64,000 bases of DNA, taken from contig CBFFRP010000433.1 of assembly GCA_965644295.1 (NCBI GenBank), positions 124,001 through 188,000 of the forward strand, given 5' to 3'. The DNA comes from Paraphysomonas bandaiensis (taxonomy: Eukaryota > Chrysophyceae). A program made the translations under genes and the position numbers. Position 1 is the stretch's first letter. Every line of letters starts with the position of its first letter. Below are positions 11,402 to 22,691 of this stretch, one piece after another. The notes under the pieces are model-generated. The model made no database searches and had not been told where the DNA came from. It worked only from the letters and a program-made list of their open reading frames with translations.

Positions 11402-12203
11402 CATGGACAGGGAACAATATATTGCAATACTATTGTTAGATAGCGTTCCATCAATAGTATTGATGGATTTTAAAACCGATCCTACAATACAATTACAATA
11501 TATTGCAATATATTAGTATGACTAATCAGTAGGTAAAGACATCCGTAGATTTCATTTTAGTATTAGTCATTAAGATCACATGACAACCAAACCAACTACT
11601 GCTTATAGCTACTAAAAATCCACCTCGTCCTCATCCTCTGAGCCATCATCGGCGAGGTCAACATCACAATATTCATCCACAGAATTAATTGAAATATGCT
11701 AGTATCCGGCCATAACTGTCGAATAGCTTTCAGAAACAACAGCATATTAGTAAGTAGGATGGATACTTTTGTGCAACACTGATATGATATGATATGATAT
11801 GATATGATATAATATGTTTAGCTGTGCTGAACAGACGTTCCCATGTATTGGAAGTACATACCAGGGCCAGGCAACCGTTAATGACTCGTGGATCTCTACG
11901 TTTCTTAATTTTTTGAGCTGGCTGAAGGTTTTTAGTTGCATAGTCAACATCAGCTTCCTTTGTAGCATAGTCCTTTGTAGTGTTGTAATCGATTTCTCTG
12001 TTATTTATATCCATTTTGCACCCTACAGTTGAGAATCCTCTCTGATATGACTATCATAATATTGATTGCAATATATTGTGAGCTCTTTTAACAGAAACAC
12101 AATTGATGGAATATTTTACCAGTTCACCAATCAATATATTTTACAATATATTGCAATATATTGAACAATGTATTGCAATACAATATATTGTTTCCTATCC
12201 CTG
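11402..12203 (-). mobile_element. Non-autonomous hAT-type transposon, element 1
   Basis: An 802-bp element flanked by the perfect 8-bp duplication GACTACAA (11394-11401 and 12204-12211). Its ends are imperfect inverted repeats of the form CA[G/T]GGA[C/T]AGG[G/A]AACAATAT. Eight-bp duplications and CAGGG-type ends are hallmarks of hAT elements. Inside, on the minus strand, is a shortened transposase frame starting MDINNREIDYN and ending in a dimerisation-type fragment (VCTSNTWERLFSTAKH), followed by an acidic tail (DGSEDEDEVDF) out of frame. A (GATAT)n run at about 11780-11812 interrupts it. It cannot encode a working transposase. Confidence 0.88.
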
Positions 12204-12211
12204 GACTACAA
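12204..12211 (+). repeat. Target-site duplication, right copy
   Basis: GACTACAA, the partner of 11394-11401. Confidence 0.85.
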
Positions 12212-12770
12212 CCTTATGGCTATATACTTTGGCAATACAACATATCAGCACGGAATTCTCAAGGAATGACCTAGCCTAGAATATCCAAAAGTTCTTCTGT
12301 TCGCTCTCACTAATTGTCTCCTCAAGTCATATTCTTTCGTCTTTTCCTTTTCACAATAATTTCATAAGTCTCTATAAAATAGCATCCACTAATCACCGAA
12401 TCTTTGTCTTAAAGTTTCGAGACTATTTCATATCACTCATAATGAACACTCTACAGGCATGCACAGAAGTGAGCTCATATTAAAATTACGAGATATTGGT
12501 TTCAAGGTAGATCAAATGCTTGTGGTATATAATAATATTATTAAAAAACATATATCATATAGTAAAAAACATATAAAAAACAAAAATAAATATTCATCTT
12601 GTGCTTGCAAACATGACGATTGCTACTTGATGTACAGATAGTGTACCGTATATAGAAGGCATAACACCGACAATCTGTACATAACCTCATATACATATAT
12701 TCCCAGACAGTGCATACTCTGTCGGTTTACGGTTCGAAGTAGTTCATAGATAGCAGAGCACAACAAAGCT
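12212..12770. other. Intergenic, no supported gene
   Basis: A 60-codon frame from ATG at 12459 dissolves into Lys/Asn-rich AT sequence and is not convincing. Nothing else is recognised. Confidence 0.4.
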
Positions 12771-13832
12771 TTACAAAACAAAATCAATATCCCTTTGCGA
12801 CGCAGGTTCCTGTGAAGGTGAAGGAATTACCATCCTTCTAGACGAACGGTGCAGCATTTTCCGAAGCACAGAAAGAACGCTTTCAACCTGTGGTCCATTC
12901 TCGGGGTCAGGAGTCGGTCGGAACCGGCTAGAATGCGAATTACTTGTAGGGGTCCCTTGACTGCGACATTGCGTGGATAGATCGTCTCGAGCAATCTTCC
13001 CAAAATTTTCCACCGCCTTAGAACCAGATGAGGTACTGAAATTTATATCAGCTGATCGCACGAAACAACTCTCCATGCCTCCAAGAAGCCAGTTCATCAC
13101 AAGAACGTTAATGAACACATCACAAACACAATAAAATAAACACTCGTGGCCTCGAAGCTTCCCATGAGACAAGTATATAGAAAGAATGTTGATAAATGAA
13201 CTGACAGTTGATATGACCGCACCTGTCAAATTTTTCTGTGCATATTTGGTCATGGAATTGGATTTCATACTGGGATTCGTGAATAGAGGATATAGAAAGA
13301 GAGCCACCATGTAGACACTGAATACAGTATCATACACAAGTAGAGTCATTGAACTTTCATCTAACAGGCCAATCAAACAGTGTCCATTGTCATCGATTTC
13401 CCCAATTCGATATATTATCATTAGTATTAAAACACCAACATACGGAAGCAACAGCAGGATATTCAGTTTATACAATGTGGAGTCCGCTCTTTTTATTTTC
13501 GGGCAGTTGACTATATGTGACCTCTCTAACAAAAACAAGTATATCTGAACCTTGCTAGTTGCATAGAGTAATATACAGAGAAATATGGATACTTCACAGG
13601 CCGTTCTTTTTGGTTTCTGAGTCAAGACAATAAATATCAGCGATGTGAGCGTATACAACACTGAAGTAACAATACTGGATATGCCAATGTACTCTATAAA
13701 ACCTATTTCACGCCCTGACATTTGCTTGACTTGAGAGTAAGCGATTCTAAATAGCAGTATCCATACTTCTATTACTAACAGCACACTGCATACAGCAACA
13801 AACACAATCACAGTATCTGACAACTCGCTCAT
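12771..13832 (-). CDS. Seven-transmembrane receptor-like protein
   Basis: A single exon from ATG (13832) encodes 353 residues. Hydrophobic segments occur near residues 7-28, 48-70, 80-102, 125-145, 165-185, 205-225 and 235-255, which fits a 7TM topology with a short outside N-terminus. The last 90 residues form a hydrophilic, Ser/Pro/Arg-rich tail (SSRFRPTPDPENG, HRSSRRMVIPSPSQ) of the kind phosphorylated in signalling receptors. No DRY or NPxxY motif of rhodopsin-class GPCRs is evident, so the family is unassigned and the receptor role is inference from topology. Confidence 0.7.
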   Translation of the reverse strand: MSELSDTVIVFVAVCSVLLVIEVWILLFRIAYSQVKQMSGREIGFIEYIGISSIVTSVLYTLTSLIFIVLTQKPKRTACEVSIFLCILLYATSKVQIYLFLLERSHIVNCPKIKRADSTLYKLNILLLLPYVGVLILMIIYRIGEIDDNGHCLIGLLDESSMTLLVYDTVFSVYMVALFLYPLFTNPSMKSNSMTKYAQKNLTGAVISTVSSFINILSIYLSHGKLRGHECLFYCVCDVFINVLVMNWLLGGMESCFVRSADINFSTSSGSKAVENFGKIARDDLSTQCRSQGTPTSNSHSSRFRPTPDPENGPQVESVLSVLRKMLHRSSRRMVIPSPSQEPASQRDIDFVL

Positions 13833-14859
13833 TATATCACACCAAAGATACGTAACCCATATTCAAATCAATAAACTATTCAATAATTATGATAGTTAGA
13901 ACTTAATTGTCTCTGTGTATTGTATTCTATTATAACAAGTGTAATGGGGTCGATATTACCTTGTCTAGTACGTAGGAAGAGCAGCCCTATATAGCAGTAG
14001 TACCAGGCAAGAGTTCATAGAGGAACGTCAAGTCCGACGACCAACAGTTGCCAAGAAACCTGGAGTTTACAACGAAATGCAACACGCAAACCAGGATTTT
14101 AGGATTTTCTGGAGTTTTATAAAGATTTACTCTGTATTCCTCATGAATTCCACATGGGTTCCTCAACGGTCAAATGGCTCAAATCCAGCCAAGAGGAAAT
14201 GTATGCATAGTTATGCCAAGATATTATGGCTTGGTAAGTGGGAACGTAATTTTAAACTGATTGTGCAAATCAGGGCTAAGGAACAATATATTGATTGGTC
14301 GATCTGCAAAGGAATCCATCTATATTGTTGTATAGTTAAGTTGTATAGTTTTTTCATGGAATGGATATTGCATGCATGTACATCTAGTATAGCAAATGGT
14401 AATAGTAATCAACCACTCGCTAAAGAGCATCTCATAGGAGTTTTTTCACGTGGTGATGTACCAGGTGTAGCCAGTTCATTTCTGTAAGCAGTCAACGAAT
14501 TATGACAATTTAGTACCAATTCAAACTACTATATCATAATGGCTATAATTTTGAAAGCTATCAGCTCAGCTTACAAAATATACTAAAGGATGTTTATGTC
14601 ATATATGTAACATAACACAGAGAGCGCAATTGTTAGCCCTTCTATGATGAATATGAGGATGGATGATTAATGGGGACTTACGTTCAAGAGAACATTAGAT
14701 AGGTAGATTACAGTGCTTTAAACATTAAACAATACTCCTTCGAAGGGGTTAGCTAGTTAATACAACGACATTACAGCGCTGCAGTGTCACGTAAACTGAG
14801 CTATACTAGATTTATTACAAAGTTAGACATTTGTTTATTACACTTATTTTGAAATAACT
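13833..14859. other. Intergenic with hAT end fragment
   Basis: TATAGCAGTAGTA near 13990 resembles the recurrent upstream motif and lies about 160 bp from the 7TM gene start. A 136-codon frame from 14077 overlaps a transposon end and is not treated as a gene. The rest shows no signal. Confidence 0.4.
14272..14330 (+). mobile_element. Solo terminal fragment of the hAT family
   Basis: CAGGGCTAAGGAACAATATA followed by TTGATTGGTCGA closely matches the terminus of the outer element of the 22.7-24.2 kb nest, including its subterminal TTGGTCGACC stretch. No opposite end or target duplication was found nearby, so it is a relic. Confidence 0.65.
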
Positions 14860-16535
14860 CTACAGCTCCCCTTTATTACTGCCACCACTTAACTTTTCCT
14901 GAATGCGTTTCGAAACCCTATCGAACCAATCGACAATATCAGTACTTGCCTTGGAGTATTTATTCATCAGGCCTTCCAGCTGTAAGAGCCTGTTGTCGTC
15001 CGCTTCTTCCCACTGCATATAGGCAACATCAATCCAGTCATCATGCCCAGAGGAATCAGAAGACGGGGTAAGTGTGAGTTCTGCTCTATTTCCTGAGGAG
15101 ATAGATGCCTTGACCTTCTCTGCACACGGAAGGGGGATCATAACAGATGGTATGCCTACATACCCCATTACTGGGTGCAGTCCACCTAGCCTCTGCATTG
15201 CGTTATCATCAGTGTCATAAACTACCATCAGCCGTGCTCCAGTCTCTTGAACAGCCAAGGCCTTCTCATCGAAACGGCATCCTCCCCGTGGAACCAACAA
15301 CGCCCCACCCTTGGCGTTGATACTCGAGAGACCTCCGATACAAGCGTCGCCAGCGGAAGGATCTGCGAGAGATGCAAGGTCTGATACAGGCATAGCAGAA
15401 ATCGGCAGAAGCCCCCCGTAAGTTGACGTGAGGAAATCACATTCCAGGGTGTTCCCCGCAGATAAATCCAAACGAGCTCGACCCCATGTAATCTCCGTCT
15501 GAAAAGCCTTTTCCTCTTCCAACAACGGTAGACATTTACCTCCTTTACCACATTTTAGTGGTACTGCATGCGCGATCAGGGGTCCATTTTCTGCCGAAGT
15601 TAGGAGGGGAGCCAAGGAGGTATTTGCAAGAGTGATTACAGCGAAATCTTGAATCGGTTCAACCATACTGGGCGTAACAGATTCATCGATACCTAAACCT
15701 GACGCAACTGCCTCTACCTTGTCTTCTGTATTTACGATAGCTAGTACAGCTGCCCCATTGGCTTTCGCGATACGAGACTTTTCGAGGAAGGTACATTCGC
15801 CCCTGACAGTGAGCACCATCTTGTTAGTGTATACAGAAGGGTCGGAAGGTGCACTGCATCCATCTAGAGGACTAGCCATGACAAGATCATGAGGACCTTT
15901 TGGGGGTACAACACCAAATGAAGCCGACATATACTGTAATAAACGTTTACGTTTGCTCATGATGCACGCAATACAATTCAGTAGTAATAATATATGAGTC
16001 GTTGAGACCACAACAACATTTACCAGTACATATATTACTTACTTCAAAACTTTGAACGAATCCTGGAAAATAGACCCGCCCGGTTCGGTGTTTAGCTCTC
16101 TCGTCAACCACGTCATCTTTCACGTCATCAGGCACAGTAGCTATGGCCAAGAGCTCCACAGCTCTCGTTTTCAAACGCTCGATTTCCGTTTCCGCCTCAT
16201 CTCCCCATTCAATCAGCTACAAAAATATACAAAATCAATAATATGAATGTGTAAATAGTATATGGCACCATCATCTGATAGTCCATTCGTGTTAATCGAA
16301 GAAGATTACGTGTTTCAGTAATACCCATCTTAATCAAAGAGTCTCTCCTATGCTGAATATTTAGCTCCGCCAATATATCATCGAATGCAGGAACAAGATC
16401 AGTGTTTAGTTTCGGCATAGGTGTCTTATGAGTGTCTTTCTTGACCTTCGGGTATCTTGATTTCTTAGCATTAACAGGAAGTATAAACAGAGTAGCTGCT
16501 AATAACAGTATCCCATACACTCTAATGATTCTCAT
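14860..16535 (-). CDS. Secretory-pathway protein with two protease-associated (PA) domains
   Basis: Three exons, complement(14860..15933, 16043..16216, 16269..16535), give 504 residues. The start MRIIRVYGILLLAATLFILPVNA is a clear signal peptide. After a helical linker, a first PA domain spans about 147-270 (ASPLDGCSA, MVLTVRGECTFLEKSRIAKANGA) and a second about 345-470 (GALLVPRGGCRFDEKALAVQETGA, GYVGIPSVMIP). PA domains mediate substrate or cargo binding in proteases, sorting receptors and EDEM proteins; no protease or mannosidase domain is attached here. The C-terminus is KGEL, a plausible KDEL-type ER-retrieval signal. It is therefore likely a soluble ER-lumen protein. It shares a roughly 500-bp divergent upstream region with the E2-variant gene. 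Confidence 0.85.
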
Positions 16536-16657
16536 TTTAATAGTTATATAATTAGAATATATATGCCTTTATTTGTTCATGAAGTTGTGTAGTGTATAGT
16601 TGCATGCAAGTCTACTGGCACTTTAAGTATGATATTGTGAGAAAGGACTCTGTGTAT

Positions 16658-16670
16658 GTGTACTGCTGTA
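16658..16670 (-). promoter_or_regulatory. ACAGCAGTA-type upstream motif
   Basis: GTGTACTGCTGTA, the reverse complement of the recurrent core, lies about 125 bp upstream of the PA-domain gene start and within the divergent region shared with the E2-variant gene. Confidence 0.35.
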
Positions 16671-16736
16671 GACTGCTATGGAACCGTTTTTGATAGATTC
16701 CATATGTAAAATACTACAAAGATAATACAGTGTATA

Positions 16737-16884
16737 CTTTGGCAGTCAGCATCTTATTTTTCGGAAATATATTGAAGCAAATATTTTCTATATTACTGAT
16801 ATACAACTACGGCTGGAATACAGATAATTGTTGTCTCAATATTAGAGGCATCTCTGAACAAAAATATACAAAGGATGCTGATAC
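16737..16884 (+). mobile_element. MITE-like element, copy B
   Basis: About 148 bp matching copies A, D and E through most of its length, with a decayed left end (GGCAGTCAGCATC) and right end (GGATGCTGATACG). It sits between the divergent PA-domain and E2-variant genes, about 200 bp and 155 bp from their starts. Confidence 0.65.
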
Positions 16885-17039
16885 GCCCAGTTTCTATACA
16901 CATGGCGTATATATATGTACACAGTATGGATGGTATGATGAGGGTGGCTGAATGTTATCTAGCATAATAGTACACAACAGTTGATCAAAGGGATATTGGG
17001 CGTTGGGTAAACTATAACTTGTCACTTTACATTTCTGTG

Positions 17040-17557
17040 ATGGCTGTCATTGTTCCCAGAAATTTTAAGCTCCTCGAAGAGGTTTTTTCTAATAATTCAT
17101 TGTGTATATAGAACTAACATATACATCTATAGCTGGAGGCTAGTGAGAAAGGGACGGGTGATATGAGCATTAGCATGGGGCTCGTAGATCCTGATGACAT
17201 TTTACTTACAGAGTGGAATGCATCGATTCTAGGACCGGCGATGGTAAGATCTGTATTGTTGTGACCTGTATTATGATTCTAATGCTGTACCAGACTCCTT
17301 TCGATGGCCAGCTTTACGAATTGAGAGTTACCTGTGGACCTAACTATCCTAATCAACCCCCTGTAGTTCGTTTTGTTACTCGTATTAATCTGAGTTGTGT
17401 AGACCAGAGAACTGGCATGGTGACCTCCGATTTACCAGCCATTTCCAACTGGCATAGAAACATGACCATTGAGGACGTGCTTCTTGGAATTAAGAGCACA
17501 ATGACTTCGCCTCAGAATCGCCGACTTCCACAACCTGCTGAAGGCACTATGTTTTAG
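17040..17557 (+). CDS. Ubiquitin-conjugating enzyme E2 variant (Mms2/UEV1-like)
   Basis: Exons 17040..17081, 17133..17243 and 17294..17557 join to 138 residues, the usual Mms2 length. The start [16 protein letters not shown], the core [26 protein letters not shown] and the end [12 protein letters not shown] follow the Mms2/UBE2V family closely. The catalytic cysteine segment of true E2s is absent, as expected of a UEV. Family members pair with Ubc13 to build Lys63-linked ubiquitin chains in DNA-damage tolerance and signalling. There is no sign of decay. Confidence 0.93.
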
Positions 17558-19163
17558 TACTTTGATTACAGAGTTCATACTTACATTGTTTCGTAATTAT
17601 TATTCTGTGATATATAATATCAGGGCCTCCACATAGCAGTCGTTGTAATGAATATATTAATAGTTTGACACTTTTCAAACGCAATATATGCTTTTTCTAA
17701 CTTGGAAGCTGTAATCGTGACAATTAGCTCTACTGGAGCAATATGCGGAAATTATATACAACTATATCGTATCCCCATTTTATCTGGTAATATACATATA
17801 TGTCCTACTAAATTTAACCAACCTTCCTACTAAACTATGAGTGAAAGTCTTATTATTAGCAGTAGGCATCAAGAATCGACACCAGATAAGTAGCTAGATG
17901 AAGACTACCAAAATAGAAAATGTCATTTGTTCCTACGAAACCTTGTGGACGTTGCTATTAAGTTAAAAATGAAAGCTGACTCCACTAAGTTAAGAATTCT
18001 ATTCTATTCCACTAAAGGCATTTTTAGTTTAGGTTAAATACCTTCAGATTTTAGTAGAAACAAATGGCACCTTTTAGTTTGGGAATAAATAGAAATTTTG
18101 AGCGCTAGACGATGTAGCCTCCTTATAGCTTAGGCTAAACGTTTGCGTTCTAAATATAACTACAGTCTTTTCTCTTGTCGTGTTTAATTATCTTCAAATA
18201 TTCTTTGTATTATAGTACTCTCTTCATTCTTCATTGTACTATATAAATACGTACCGCGAAGTAGGATTTATAAAGTTCTAGTACGTGTAGTAAATTTTAT
18301 TTTGTAGTTATCAAATATAGATCACAACGGGTGGAAACCGTTTTTCTTGTAGCAACAACGCGCAGTTTTATAAAATCAAGGGTCTGAATCGTAACAGGTA
18401 CTCTAGGTAACACTTAAGATTACTGTGTCATATCTTTTCCTCCTTATATTCCAAATTTTAGAACTAATGAGATGAATATATTAGCAGCAACATACGAATG
18501 ATGTTTGTTAACAGTAAATAAAACTGTGTTCAAAAGTACACGTGAATTCACCTTTGCATCCATCGAAGTAAAGTGTAAAGAAAAGTGATGCTTTATTTCA
18601 TGAAAGTAGACCTGATATGTGATCTTGATCGTTGTGAATGAGTAAGTGATCTCACGTGGTGGAGACCAAAGTAGGACTTCCAGTCACACGGAAATGATAT
18701 AGAAATATTCTAACTAAATATTGCTCATAAAACTAGAGGGAGCATATTATGCTATTCACAAACGACAGGTGCTTGACACTGTTGCATAGTACAGTTTATA
18801 ACATAAAACATACCCTACTTCTTACCCTCATCTTATGTTAGATGGAAACGTAGTTGTCAGCTAAGTTCACAACCTTTCAAGGAATCATTACAGCTCTGGT
18901 TCACTGGCACTGGTACGGTCCCCCAGTTAACATTAAGATCTTTGCATAGATACAGCTGGCAGCAGTTGATACTCCACGTATTTTACAATATACCGGTATT
19001 CTACATACAGTACAGTATGTATATATATACAACTACTGTAGGAATTTCTGCACTACTGGATAAAAATGCCTTTTTTTTGTAATATTTCTCTGGTTTTTGG
19101 ACAATAAAACCTGTGATTTTGTATTCTATTATATACTCTTGTACAATACAATACCTACATGCT
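17558..19163. other. Long intergenic region
   Basis: About 1.6 kb without a supportable gene. It contains an imperfect inverted repeat around 17905-18090, listed separately. The remainder is AT-rich and featureless to the eye. Confidence 0.4.
17905..18090. repeat. Imperfect palindrome, possible MITE relic
   Basis: The left arm around 17907-17942 (CCAAAATAGAAAATGTCATT...) pairs imperfectly with the reverse complement of about 18040-18085. A second inner palindrome is centred near 18000 (ACTCCACTAAG / TTCCACTAAAG). It looks like a hairpin-forming repeat without coding capacity. No second copy was noticed in the window. Confidence 0.4.
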
Positions 19164-19178
19164 ACATACTGCTGTGCA
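19164..19178 (-). promoter_or_regulatory. ACAGCAGTA-type upstream motif
   Basis: ACATACTGCTGTGCA contains the reverse complement of the recurrent core and is about 90 bp upstream of the rhomboid start. Confidence 0.3.
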
Positions 19179-19265
19179 TACGAGTATAGACTGGTATCGT
19201 CCCACTATTACAGTCAACACTGGGTTGATTCTATATCTGAATCTTCCAACAATCTTATAATTGAA

Positions 19266-20655
19266 ATGTCATCTGAACGTATTCGTGAATGGATTAAATC
19301 TGTCCCTTTTGCAACTGTTATTTTGCTTCTGCTGAATATCAGTATTCATATATGTGTATTTTTGCTGTCTACTGATATTGGCAAATTAGCTATAAGTCCT
19401 GTAAAGGTTATATATGACCTTCAGGTGTATCGGTTAGTATCAGCTGCTTTTATTCATGGAGGAGCACTGCATATTATGATGAATATGATGTCTCTATTGC
19501 AACTGGGAGGTTCTCTGGAAGCTCAATTTGGGACAATACAGTTTATTTTTCTGACTATGTGGGCAGTGCTTCTTACTAATGTGTTGTATGTATCGATCAG
19601 TTGGTAAGGAGATGGATACCTGATATATTTTTAAACGTATAATGTTTTCCACAGGGTTGCTGCTTATGCTCTTAGCGACCAGTCTTGGATGATCCGCCCA
19701 GCTGTAGGGTACTCAGGGGTACGGCCCCACAACTGTTTCTTAACGTATATATATGTAATAAGTCTACCAGGTTCTCTTTGCCTATGCTCTAATAGAATGC
19801 TATCACGCAACTGCAACATCAAGATCTCTATTTGGAATTATTAACGTACCCGCTAGACTCTACCCTTGGATGTTGCTTGTCGTTATACAGGTATATCCTA
19901 CCTTATAAGTTCCTTTTTTGGACTTCTTGACATGCTATTTACCCGAATAAGTGCCGTGTATATCGTGGCATCATTGCTCTGTATGCAGTAACTTTCATAT
20001 TAATTGGTGTGGCATATCGCCATATGTGGCAGGTGGTGATGCCCAATATATCTTTTCTAGGACACTTGAGCGGAATCTTTGTTGGCCTTATGGCTGCATC
20101 GGGAGTCATGGACTATATTTTACCTTCTTATGGTACGTAGGAATAGTTGGCTGACTGATGCTTATTGTCATCACCATTTTCGTTACTTTAATATTTGTTA
20201 TGTCAAAGTACAAGTGATAACGTAATAACATGTGGTTACAACGTTGTGTTATAGAAATGTACCGAGATATTGAGCAGTCGCCAGTGTGCGCTTTTCCTTA
20301 TAGCTGCTCGAATTTTGTGCTGTCCGTAGACCGCGGGTTTGCTACCAGCGATTCATCTGGACGTGGCGCATTTCGAGTTTTGAGTGACACTATTGTGTGG
20401 GGTTTGACTCAAGTATGGTACATTATATCAACTGTACTTTATATTGTCGGGTGCCCCGTGGAACCTGCGATTTCATATTTGTCAAACCTGTGGACCTCTG
20501 CTGGCCGCCATATGTCTCATGGGATTGCATCAGTACGCCAAAGTTTAAGTGGAGGTGATACTGCCACACGAGGTGTTTACGCAGCTGTTGATACCAGACA
20601 GCCTAGCCCAGGCAGTAGGGATGTTGAATTAGGCAGTAGGGGAATCGAATTATGA
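19266..20655 (+). CDS. Rhomboid-family intramembrane serine protease
   Basis: Exons 19266..19585, 19655..19718, 19771..19890, 20033..20132 and 20255..20655 give 334 residues. The upstream open frame has no ATG before 19266. Rhomboid hallmarks are present: HGGALHIMMNMMSL (oxyanion Asn region), GYSGVLFAYALIE with catalytic Ser in the GxSG motif, and PNISFLGHLSGIFVG with catalytic His. These form a Ser-His dyad in a six-helix core. The C-terminal about 130 residues are cytosolic and Ser/Gly-rich with repeats near the end (GSRDVELGSRGIEL). The fourth intron is 142 bp. An in-frame alternative acceptor at 19951 would add 27 residues before PNISFLGH; I prefer the shorter form because it matches family spacing. 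Confidence 0.9.
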
Positions 20656-21756
20656 ATTGTTTATATTTTTGAGTTAGTATGCAATATTGTAAAAATGTAT
20701 ATTGTGTTGTATTGCTACTGCGATATCTCTACGAGATACTGTCCGTAATTAATATAGCCCGAATGGACGTAAATATGTGGAATATATCTAGAGTTAGCCA
20801 AGTACAGTACATAAATTACGAGTGAATATTTACAACAGTTGATTGAACAAAAACAAGATACGTTTCATTTATGTGAGTTTCGTAGTCTAATGGGTGAGGG
20901 GTAAAACTAAGAATAGATACTCAATTCGTCTAATGATGTATTATTATGTGGAATGTGGAGAAGTCCTACGTACAGTTTACAAATATGTTCTTTACTTCAT
21001 TTTAACTTTGCCAGTGATAGCAATCTCGGAGTCTTTCCAATACGAAACATACAATACCTATACACTCTAAAATATGGTCACTGGTAATCACAATAGAGTT
21101 CACTGCAAGAATTACATTTTATAGAGGTTTGTAAGCTATACCATCATTGGAAAAACACCCTCGCCAGTGATAGCGTCGTTGCCTTATTGAATTGCCCTCA
21201 ATAGAATCACATCATCAGTCACCTAGCAGTGTATACCTGATGATGCATTCCATTCCGACATCTATCACCAAGATATTGCACTGATTCTAAGCAGTTACTC
21301 ACCAACTCTTGGCTGACCATATAGATGACACTCAAATTCTGTGAGAGCCACACTCCTTAATAATAGATATCAGCTCTATTCTGCTGTAGATATCTAGATA
21401 TTTAGACATTCAAATAAGATTTTTCGGGTTTTGGGGATATTTTTAGAGATTTCTGCACTCTACACTCTGCTCTATATATGTACAATACAGGCAGCAGAGT
21501 ACAAGTACAAGTCTGTTTATCCCAATATGGAATCGTCCACAGCAGTATCTCTGTACTTGTACACTCTGTACGTGTGGTGTACGTACATACAGTACAGCAG
21601 TATATATAGGCGTAAAAAAAGGAATCTTGCCATAAGGATTGAATCTGCTGTGTCCAGCAGTTGCTGTTGCATCAAGACAATCATATAGCTATATATATTT
21701 ACTATATCAACACAACTGCAGCAAACTATTAAAATCGTAATTGCATAATCTCGATC
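20656..21756. other. Intergenic upstream of FKBP
   Basis: No gene is supported between the rhomboid and FKBP genes. The last 320 bp are rich in GTAC-containing words and carry two CAGCAGTAT motifs (near 21540 and 21597). Confidence 0.4.
21592..21606 (+). promoter_or_regulatory. ACAGCAGTA-type upstream motif
   Basis: GTACAGCAGTATATA, about 155 bp upstream of the FKBP start; a second CACAGCAGTATC lies about 55 bp further upstream. Confidence 0.4.
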
Positions 21757-22362
21757 ATGATCTACTCTATCTTTAATGTTCTAGCTCTTCTTGCAACTGC
21801 AATGGCAGGAGGCCTCACAGTGACGCAAACTGGTGGGCCCACGGATTGTGCGGAGAAGACCGCCCCTGGACATCACTTAAGCATGCACTACACTGGAACT
21901 ATTGATGAATCTTCTGCGACTGGAATTCCTGGTAAACAATTTGATTCGTCTATTCCACGTGGGAAAACATTCGATTTCAATCTTGGTGGCGGTCAAGTGA
22001 TCAAGGGTTGGGAGGAAGGTCTTGTGGGGTTATGCAAAGGAGCCAAGGCCACATTAATCATACCTCCTGAGATGGGATACGGTGCCAGAGGAGCAGGAAA
22101 TGATATTCCTGGTGGTGCAACACTGCGGTTTGATGTTGAGGTTGTTGATTTTGGTGAAGGTCCTCCTCAGCGAAATCTCTTCAAGGAATTGGATACCAAT
22201 GCAGACGGTAAATTAACCCAAGAAGAAATTCTTGCTTTCTTCGTTTCTCAAGGAAAGAATGAGTTACCTGATGGATTATGGGAGCATGAAGACAAAGACA
22301 AGGACGGCTTTGTTTCTTGGGAAGAGTTTAGTGGACCTAAAGGTACCAAGGAGGAGCTGTAA
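21757..22362 (+). CDS. ER-lumen FKBP prolyl isomerase with EF-hands
   Basis: One uninterrupted exon of 201 residues. Residues 1-17 are a signal peptide ending in AMA. Residues about 35-130 form an FKBP-type peptidyl-prolyl isomerase domain (FDSSIPRGKTFDFNLGGGQVIKGWEEGL, PPEMGYGARG, IPGGATLRFDVEV) with the FKBP active-site aromatic and acidic residues in place. Two EF-hand loops follow, DTNADGKLTQEE and DKDKDGFVSWEE. The protein ends in KEEL, a KDEL-like retrieval signal. The layout equals that of animal FKBP14/FKBP22, which assist folding of secreted proteins in the ER. It lacks introns, unlike most neighbours. Confidence 0.93.
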   Translation: MIYSIFNVLALLATAMAGGLTVTQTGGPTDCAEKTAPGHHLSMHYTGTIDESSATGIPGKQFDSSIPRGKTFDFNLGGGQVIKGWEEGLVGLCKGAKATLIIPPEMGYGARGAGNDIPGGATLRFDVEVVDFGEGPPQRNLFKELDTNADGKLTQEEILAFFVSQGKNELPDGLWEHEDKDKDGFVSWEEFSGPKGTKEEL

Positions 22363-22683
22363 TTACTTCGAATTCGTCGAGCTAGGAAAGGATTTCATTG
22401 TTGACCTGAAAGTCTATATTTGTAATATTGTTTTTACTCAATTTAGTTGATCATGTTAATGAATTTTTCCTTAGAAGCTGGAATTATAAATACTCTTTAC
22501 GGAATTCTACTATGTATTTGTATCTTCTCTCTAGTAAGTTCGTGACTTAAACACAATGAACCACTATGCTACTAGTTAGCCTGCTTTGTCTGTGTATACA
22601 GTGAACTTTATAGGCACAATGCACAGAAAATATTTCCTGTCAAAAATATGAAATGAGATATTCTGCACTCATGTAACATGATG
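22363..22683. other. Spacer before hAT nest
   Basis: 3' flank of the FKBP gene, AT-rich, with no feature recognised. Confidence 0.4.
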
Positions 22684-22691
22684 TCGTATAC
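22684..22691 (+). repeat. Outer target-site duplication, left
   Basis: TCGTATAC, identical to 24194-24201. Confidence 0.88.

Noticed and set aside
12459-12641. 60-codon frame, MHRSELILKLRD...
   Set aside because: The second half is Lys/Asn/Ile-rich low complexity, there is no neighbouring exon that fits, and no family is recognised.
14077-14487. 136-codon frame on the plus strand
   Set aside because: It has no domain, overlaps the hAT terminal fragment at 14272, and its composition is that of the AT-rich surroundings.
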